From: CAZVIK01 sp964627045
GTDB taxonomy: Bacteria > Acidobacteriota > Terriglobia > Bryobacterales > Bryobacteraceae
Assembly (NCBI GenBank): GCA_964627045.1
Contig: CAZVIK010000133.1
Location: 1 to 11,106, forward strand
Length of the DNA: 11,106 nucleotides
Reading direction: 5' to 3'
The notes beneath the pieces are model-generated. The model made no database searches, was not told the DNA's origin, and saw only the letters and a list, made by a program, of their open reading frames with translations. This document shows, one piece after another, positions 5,787 through 11,106 of this stretch (position 1 is the first letter of the stretch; each line of letters opens with the position of its first letter). The translations under genes and the position numbers were made by a program.

Positions 5787-7904
5787 CTACCCCGCGCCTT
5801 CTTCCGCCTTGCACTCCAGACGGCCGTGCGCCGGCAGGCAGTCGAGCGGCAGCCCGTCGGTCCAAAGCGACACCTGGAACCGCACCGGCGCTCCGGGCTT
5901 GTGGCGGAATGCCTCGAACGGCACCCGCACCTCCAGCACCTTGTGGCACGCCGCCGCCACCCCCGGCACGCCGCATGTCACCGCGCCGCCGTTGGCGAAC
6001 TTCAGCGGCAAGCAAGTCGCGCCTTCTTCGCTTCCGTTCGCGCTCACGCGCACTTCCAGGCCCGGGTGCGCCGCCAGCGCGCCCCCCTCGAAGTCCAGCC
6101 GGACGTACAGGTTCTCGCCGTCGCTACCGTAATAGAGTTCGCGCACCAGCGGGCCGCTGCCGTGCATCGCGCCGCTGCGGCCATCCACGCGGTACACGCC
6201 CGCACCCAGCCACTCGAAGAACGACGTCACCTCGCCGTCGATCTTCGGCCGGATCGCCCCGCTCGGCTCGGCGTGGAACTCGCGCACCGCCACCTTCAGA
6301 ATCGGCCGGGACAGCTCCTCGGGCGGCGGCAACCCCATAGCCCGGTAGGCGTTCGAAAGATGATCGCGAAACAGCTTGTCGAACTCCGGCCGGTTGGCCG
6401 AGTCGTGGTGCGGCCCGTACCACCAGCACCAGTCGCTCCCTTCGGCGATCAACAACTCTTCGAGCGCCAGCGCCAGGTTCTCCGCGCTGACGCCGCCCGC
6501 CCCCGGCGACGCCGCCACACGGTCGTAGGCCCGCCGCGCGGCCAGCAGGTACTCCCACGCCAGGTTGTCTTCGTCGAACCCGATCCACACGTCGAAGTTC
6601 GCGCCGATCCAGGACGCCGGGAAGATGTGTCCCAGCGTCTGCGGCTCACTACGGGCGAGCGCCTCGCTCACCGTCATCGCCTGGATATCGGAGGCTTCCG
6701 AAATCCTCCGGTACAACTCCCGCAGGAACGGCCGCCCGTTCTGTTCGTAATACTCCCAGGCGTTCTCGCCGTCCAGGATGATCGGCACAAGCGCGTCGCG
6801 GCCCGACGCCAGCAACCCCCGGCAGTTGTCGCGAATCCGCCCGAGCAGGTCGCCCGCCGCTTCCACTGCGCCCATCTTCGAATACACGAACCCGACCAGG
6901 TCGCTCAGGTAGTGATCGCGGAACAGCAGCCGGATCTCGCGCCCGCCCTGCCGCCACAGATACGGCCGGTAGGTTTCCTGAATCCCCGCCGCCTGCCCCA
7001 GCGTTCGCGCCAGCACGCCGTTGTCGGTCGCCGCCCATTGGAACCCGGTCTCGGCGGCCATCCCCAACACCTCGTCGGAAACCGACCCCTCCGACGGCCA
7101 CAGCCCCGCCGGTTCCGCCCCGAACCTTTCCCTCACATAGCCCCGCGCCCGCTCCAGTTGCAGCCGCGCGTCCTGCGGATACTGAAAACGCACCGGCAGC
7201 GGCGCGCCCGGGTGCGACACCGACGCGATGTTGGAATCGCACAGCAAAGGCAGGATCGGATGGTAGAACGGAGTCGTCGAGATCTCCACCTGCCCGCGCG
7301 CCGCCGCGTCCCTGTAGGCCGGCAACACCGTGCCCATGAATTCGATCTGCTTCCGTCCGAGCCGCGCCTGGTCTTCCAGCGAATACCCGCGTCCCTTCCG
7401 CACCAGTTCCCGGATCTCCTCGTCGCCGGCCAGGTTGTCCTCGTCGAACCACGCCAGTTGCGAGAGCACCTGTAAGTCTCGGAACGCCTGCTCGCCGAAC
7501 ATCCGCCGCGCCCGCCCCAGGTTGCGGTCCGCCGCCATCCAGGCGTCATAAAGTTCCAGGTAGCGCGGATACCGCGCGATCATCCGCCCCGGATTCGCCT
7601 GGAAAAAGTACCGCAGGATGAACTCCTGCTCCTGCTCGCTCAGGCTCCCGGACGGCTTCAGCGCGCACTTCAGGAACGGGTCCGATGCCGTTCCCGTCGC
7701 GTACTCCTCCACTTGCACCATCATCGAGGGCACCATATTGAAGGTCTGGCGCACCCGCGGAAACTCCTCGAGCACGCGCACCATCGCGCGGTAGTCCTTC
7801 AGCGCGTGCAGCCGCGTCCAGGGCAGCTTGTACTCGCCCGAGACCAGGTCCTTGTAGAACGGCTGGTGCATGTGCCAGAGAAAACAAAGGTGAATGCTCG
7901 GCAT
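5787..7904 (-). CDS. Glycoside hydrolase family 57 protein
   Basis: A 705-residue GH57 protein, the retaining alpha-glucan-active family (alpha-amylase, 4-alpha-glucanotransferase, branching and amylopullulanase-type enzymes). Conserved regions appear in order: HMHQP (11-15), TTPFYHPILPLL (210-221), GLWPSEGSVS (267-276) with probable nucleophile E272, and LDGENAWEYY (377-386) with probable acid/base D378. A further segment DWCWWYGPHHDS (491-502) is, as I recall, frequent in bacterial members. Residues about 560-700 form a predicted beta-rich C-terminal domain (VYRVDG..., NLYVRLDF, LEVRVSANG, VRFQVSLW) that may bind carbohydrate. No signal peptide is seen, so it is probably cytoplasmic. The ATG at 7904 is 5 bp after the stop of the propeller gene and has no strong Shine-Dalgarno, so translation is probably coupled. 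The substrate cannot be told from sequence; storage glucan is plausible. Confidence 0.9.
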   Translation of the reverse strand: MPSIHLCFLWHMHQPFYKDLVSGEYKLPWTRLHALKDYRAMVRVLEEFPRVRQTFNMVPSMMVQVEEYATGTASDPFLKCALKPSGSLSEQEQEFILRYFFQANPGRMIARYPRYLELYDAWMAADRNLGRARRMFGEQAFRDLQVLSQLAWFDEDNLAGDEEIRELVRKGRGYSLEDQARLGRKQIEFMGTVLPAYRDAAARGQVEISTTPFYHPILPLLCDSNIASVSHPGAPLPVRFQYPQDARLQLERARGYVRERFGAEPAGLWPSEGSVSDEVLGMAAETGFQWAATDNGVLARTLGQAAGIQETYRPYLWRQGGREIRLLFRDHYLSDLVGFVYSKMGAVEAAGDLLGRIRDNCRGLLASGRDALVPIILDGENAWEYYEQNGRPFLRELYRRISEASDIQAMTVSEALARSEPQTLGHIFPASWIGANFDVWIGFDEDNLAWEYLLAARRAYDRVAASPGAGGVSAENLALALEELLIAEGSDWCWWYGPHHDSANRPEFDKLFRDHLSNAYRAMGLPPPEELSRPILKVAVREFHAEPSGAIRPKIDGEVTSFFEWLGAGVYRVDGRSGAMHGSGPLVRELYYGSDGENLYVRLDFEGGALAAHPGLEVRVSANGSEEGATCLPLKFANGGAVTCGVPGVAAACHKVLEVRVPFEAFRHKPGAPVRFQVSLWTDGLPLDCLPAHGRLECKAEEGAG

Positions 7905-7909
7905 ACCGG

Positions 7910-9937
7910 TCAGCGCCCCGCCGCCGTGTAGGGAGCGGCGTCGGCCCCCGCCTGAAAACACGCCGAAACCGGCGTAGCCGCCGCGTCGAACTGCGTCATC
8001 GGTTGCAGGCCCGCGATCAACTCGATGGTCCGCAACACCGACGCCGTGTTGTATCGGTTCTTGTCCACCGTGCGCCGCTTGACGAACGGCGAGACCACCA
8101 GCGCCGCCGCGCGCTGCCGGTCCATATGATCCGCTCCGCCGCCGGTGTGCGCCGGCACGACAAAGATCGCCATCGACGGCCAGAACCGGGTGCGCGACAA
8201 CCCCGCCACCAGCGCCCCCACCGCGCGGTCGTTCCCGGCCGCTTCCGCATCGGCCAGCCGCACGAAAGTCAGCTTCGGCATTTCGCCTTTCTGTTCGAAC
8301 CCAGCCGCGTCCTTCAACACGGCGTCCACCTGCGCCTGGCTGGACCGGTTCGCCGCGTAACTCGCCACCGTGACGCCGGCCGCCCGCGCGTTGTTCCACA
8401 AGTACCCCGCCGGTGGAACCGCCGCCGGTTCGGGCTCTTCGAAATCCCGGCGTTCTCGGCGCCCGGCCGCGCTCGCGCGCCTCAGCTTCTCCACGTAATC
8501 CGGTGAAATGGCCGCCACCGACCAGTTGTACCCGTCGGCCGCCGTTTCGCCGATCGCCCGGAAGTTGTCCAGCAACACGAACTCGCGCGCCAGTTGGCGC
8601 AGGTTCGGCGTCACTGCCTCCGGATACCGCACCCGCGAGGCGTCGCCGTCGCCACCCGGCATGTCGCCGAAAACCGCGTCGTAGGTCCAGCCGTGGTTCA
8701 CCACGACGTAAACCACGTGCCGGATCGGCGTCGGATCTCCCGGCCACGCCGGCACGGGACTCCCCTCGGGCGTTCCGGCATCCTCCAGTTTCGCGTCGCG
8801 ATACGGGCTGTTGGCGAGCACGGCCGCGCTGTATGTCTCCAGTCCCTCGTCACCGGCGTCCTCGATCAACGACAGCGTTCCGGAGCCGCCGTTCACCACC
8901 GCCAGCCGCCCGCCGGCCAGCGCCCGCACCGCCGTCGGGTAGCGTCCCGCCGGGATGTAGCCCACCACCCGGCTGCGCACTTCGGAAGCGTCCACCACGG
9001 CCACGGCATTCTCATCGGCGCACGCCACTAACACACGGGTTTTCGACGCGTCCAGCGCCAGCCCTCCCGGCGTCATCCCCGCCGGTTGCAGCGGCGACAT
9101 CCCCAGGTTCACCGTCTCGGAGACCTGGATCTCGCCCGTCTCCCTCACCCCCAGCACCCGCAGGCTGTTGGTGTTGGACAGGGCCACGAAAATCCGGGCC
9201 GTGTACGGGCTCGGCTCGCCCTCCAGCGCCGGCTTCGGTCTTCCGGGCACCCAGATCATATCGGTCGGATGCGGCGCCAGCAGGTATTTCCCCGCCATCT
9301 TGCCGGTGGCCGTCTCGTGCCGCAACACCATCCCGTCGGCCCAGCAGGAGACGAAGTACGACCGCCCGTCCGGGTGAAACAGAATCCGGTAAGGTCTTCG
9401 CCCTGTCTTGAACCGGTCGATCACCCGGCCCGACTGCGGATTGATCACCGCAATCGAGTTCTGGTACAACTCGGCCACATACAACATCCGCCCGTCGGGC
9501 GAGAACGCCACGTCTCCGGCGAAGTCCCTGTCGCTCCGCTTCGCCGCCTCCGCCAGCGGAAACGTGCGCGCCGGCGTCAGCCTTCCCCCCGTGAACGAGA
9601 ACTCGTAGACCGCCGCCTGCGCCCCGCCGCCCACGTACACCAAGTTGCCTTTGGGTGCGAACGTCAACCCGAGCCACGCGTCCGGCACCGGTATCCGGCT
9701 CACCTCTTTTCCGGTCTGCGCCTCCAGCACCCAGATCGAAGGCGCCCGTTCTCCGGCGTGCAACACCAGCAAGTACTGTCCGTCCGGCGACGCCGCGCTC
9801 GATAGCGGGAAGGTGTCCAATTGCACCTGCCGGCCGGCGGGCGCCACGCGCCATCCGTTGGCCAGCATCGTCTCTTCGGTCTGCGCGCCCAGCGCCGCCG
9901 CCGCGGCCAGCGTCAACGCCAGCGCTCGCGCCGTCAT
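7910..9937 (-). CDS. Beta-propeller / alkaline-phosphatase-superfamily fusion, probable pseudoenzyme
   Basis: A 675-residue exported protein with a signal peptide (1-18, cleavage likely after ALGA). Residues about 40-375 form a YncE/YVTN-type beta-propeller with repeated blade motifs (SPDGQYLLVL, APKGNLVYVG, SPDGRMLYVA, HPDGRSYFVS). Residues about 405-661 match the phosphoesterase half of 'bifunctional YncE/alkaline phosphatase' proteins: HVVYVVVNHGWTYDAVFGD (407-425), TPNLRQLAREFVLLDNF (443-459), DYVEKL (480-485), RYNTASVLRTIELIAGLQPM (628-647) and TQFDAAATP (648-656). Family metal-site motifs are altered: the recalled ENRTYD reads HGWTYD, the NDHT segment is lost (RLADAEAAGND, 560-570), and EDDAQNG reads PAHTGGG (595-601). 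Catalysis is therefore doubtful. The start overlaps the nadE stop as ATGA, with AGAGG at 9946-9950 upstream. Role unknown. Confidence 0.85.
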   Translation of the reverse strand: MTARALALTLAAAAALGAQTEETMLANGWRVAPAGRQVQLDTFPLSSAASPDGQYLLVLHAGERAPSIWVLEAQTGKEVSRIPVPDAWLGLTFAPKGNLVYVGGGAQAAVYEFSFTGGRLTPARTFPLAEAAKRSDRDFAGDVAFSPDGRMLYVAELYQNSIAVINPQSGRVIDRFKTGRRPYRILFHPDGRSYFVSCWADGMVLRHETATGKMAGKYLLAPHPTDMIWVPGRPKPALEGEPSPYTARIFVALSNTNSLRVLGVRETGEIQVSETVNLGMSPLQPAGMTPGGLALDASKTRVLVACADENAVAVVDASEVRSRVVGYIPAGRYPTAVRALAGGRLAVVNGGSGTLSLIEDAGDEGLETYSAAVLANSPYRDAKLEDAGTPEGSPVPAWPGDPTPIRHVVYVVVNHGWTYDAVFGDMPGGDGDASRVRYPEAVTPNLRQLAREFVLLDNFRAIGETAADGYNWSVAAISPDYVEKLRRASAAGRRERRDFEEPEPAAVPPAGYLWNNARAAGVTVASYAANRSSQAQVDAVLKDAAGFEQKGEMPKLTFVRLADAEAAGNDRAVGALVAGLSRTRFWPSMAIFVVPAHTGGGADHMDRQRAAALVVSPFVKRRTVDKNRYNTASVLRTIELIAGLQPMTQFDAAATPVSACFQAGADAAPYTAAGR

Positions 9938-11106
9938 TCGAAGAACCTCTGTGCGATGGGAAACCGACGCCCGATGCCGAACGCCTTGGTCGTCACCTTA
10001 AGCCCCGGCGCCGCCTGTTGCCGCTTGTACTCGTTGCGGTCCATCTTGTTCACGATCTCCCTCACCAGTTCGAAGGAAACCCCGTTCTCCGCAGCGATCT
10101 CCGCCGGACTGCGGTTTTCCTCGACGTAGGCTTTCAGGATCGCGTCCAGCACGTCGTAGCTGGGCAGCGAATCGGTGTCTTTCTGGTTCGGCCTCAACTC
10201 GGCCGACGGCGGCTTAACGAACACGCTCTCGGGAATCGCGCCCGCGTGCCGCCGGTTGGCCACGCGCGAAAGCTCGTAGACCAGCGTCTTCGGCACATCG
10301 CTGATCACCGCCAGCCCGCCGATCATGTCGCCGTACAGCGTGCAGTAGCCCACCGCCAGTTCGCTCTTGTTACCCGTGGTCAGTACCAGCGCGCCCCACT
10401 TGTTGGACAGCGCCATCAGCGTCACCCCGCGCAGCCGCGCCTGCAGGTTTTCCTCGGCCACGTCGTGCGGCGCCCCCTGGAACAACGGGGCGAGAACCTC
10501 CAGGTACTTCTCGTACACCCCGTTGATCGAGACCACCTCGAACCGGATGCCAAGGTTTTCGGCTAGTTCCCGCGCGTCGGTGACGCTGCCTTCCGAGGAA
10601 TACGGCCCGGGCATCGCCACGCCCACCACGTTTTCCGGCCCCACCGCATCGGCCGCAATCACCGCCGTCAGCGACGAGTCGATTCCCCCGCTCAGCCCCA
10701 GCAGCACGCGCCGGAAACCGCACTTGCGGATGTAGTCCCGCGTCCCGGCCACCAGCGCCTCGTAGGCCGCCTCGCGTTCGTCTTCCAGGTTCTCGTGCAG
10801 ATCGCCGGTCCCCGCGTCCACATCCACGAAAACCAGATCCTCGTCGAATGAGGCCGCCGACCCGATCACCTGCGCCCCGGCGTCCATGGCGAAGCTGCTG
10901 CCGTCGAACACCAACTGGTCGTTGCCGCCCACCTGGTTCACGTACACCACCGGCAGCCCGTGCTTTCTGGCCGACGCCGCGAAGATCTCCCGCCGCAGCG
11001 CCCTCTTCCCCATGTGGTAAGGCGACGCGTTGATGCTGACGATCATCCCGGCGCCCTGCGACGCAAGTTCTTCCACCGGATCGCGCCGGTACAGCCGCCG
11101 CTCCCA
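9934..11106 (-). CDS. nadE: NAD+ synthase, glutamine-hydrolysing (5' end outside window)
   Basis: The last 390 residues of a glutamine-dependent NAD+ synthetase, which amidates nicotinic acid adenine dinucleotide to NAD+ using ATP. The visible part starts inside the N-terminal nitrilase-type glutaminase domain (WERRLYRRDPVEELASQGA, then SINASPYHMGK). The family's CEDxW motif with the catalytic Cys should lie just beyond the right edge. The synthetase domain has the ATP-pyrophosphatase loop SGGIDSS (10672-10692), MPGPYSSEGSVTDA, the long conserved block ALVLTTGNKSELAVGYCTLY, and the C-terminal PPSAELRPNQKDTDSLPSYD. The frame is open to the window edge; an internal GTG at 11076 is not the start. 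The stop overlaps the propeller gene start. The protein is cytoplasmic, and function is confident. Confidence 0.96.
   Translation of the reverse strand, partial: WERRLYRRDPVEELASQGAGMIVSINASPYHMGKRALRREIFAASARKHGLPVVYVNQVGGNDQLVFDGSSFAMDAGAQVIGSAASFDEDLVFVDVDAGTGDLHENLEDEREAAYEALVAGTRDYIRKCGFRRVLLGLSGGIDSSLTAVIAADAVGPENVVGVAMPGPYSSEGSVTDARELAENLGIRFEVVSINGVYEKYLEVLAPLFQGAPHDVAEENLQARLRGVTLMALSNKWGALVLTTGNKSELAVGYCTLYGDMIGGLAVISDVPKTLVYELSRVANRRHAGAIPESVFVKPPSAELRPNQKDTDSLPSYDVLDAILKAYVEENRSPAEIAAENGVSFELVREIVNKMDRNEYKRQQAAPGLKVTTKAFGIGRRFPIAQRFFE

Noticed and set aside
5826..7475. Long open plus-strand frame (549 codons) opposite GH57
   Set aside because: The GH57 motifs on the minus strand are clear; the opposite translation is Arg/Pro-rich with no recognisable motif.
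5787..8747. A 986-codon extension of GH57 upstream of 7904
   Set aside because: The added 281 residues are Arg/Gly-rich and read in another frame of the propeller gene; GH57 region 1 (HMHQP) already sits at the expected distance from the ATG at 7904.
8413..9411. Plus-strand frame opposite the propeller gene with a Pro/Arg/Ser-rich product
   Set aside because: Shadow of the propeller codons; composition and lack of a ribosome site argue against a gene.

Overview
The window is a GC-rich, densely packed bacterial chromosomal segment with intergenic gaps from overlaps to about 110 bp. It has no tRNA, rRNA, CRISPR array, transposase or phage gene that I can see. Gene content and style suggest an Acidobacteriota member, perhaps Solibacter/Bryobacterales-like: a Tat-exported enolase-superfamily enzyme, a YncE-propeller/alkaline-phosphatase-superfamily fusion, a GH57 protein and a POTRA-only protein. 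The taxonomic call is an inference from gene style, not from a marker.

Left block (1-4598). The 3' end of a POTRA-repeat protein (+) runs tail to tail, 6 bp apart, into a Tat-signal mandelate-racemase-like enzyme (-). Upstream of that on the same strand lies a Maf nucleotide pyrophosphatase (-). A 33-bp divergent region separates maf from a rightward operon: a DciA-like (DUF721) protein, gatC and gatA. dciA and gatC overlap by ATGA; gatC and gatA are 5 bp apart. The operon couples a replication helicase-loader family protein to two of the three GatCAB amidotransferase subunits; gatB is not in view.

Middle (4664-5398). A superoxide dismutase start is interrupted after 33 codons by a run of 10 N (4763-4772). 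A complete, different Mn-type superoxide dismutase begins 17 bp after the gap. Either two sod paralogues sit in tandem with the rest of the first lost in the gap, or two contigs were wrongly joined at sod sequences. Synteny across the gap is therefore provisional.

Right block (5423-11106, all -). A small zinc-ribbon membrane protein is followed, upstream on the same strand, by a tight gene set read right to left: NAD+ synthase (nadE, 5' end off the window), a periplasmic beta-propeller/alkaline-phosphatase-superfamily protein (ATGA overlap with nadE) and a GH57 glycoside hydrolase (5 bp after the previous stop). The most interesting protein is the propeller fusion: its phosphatase half keeps the family framework but has lost the recalled metal-ligand motifs, so it looks like a pseudoenzyme. 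Nothing resembling an undescribed defence or mobile system was found; most of the window is ordinary core and accessory metabolism.
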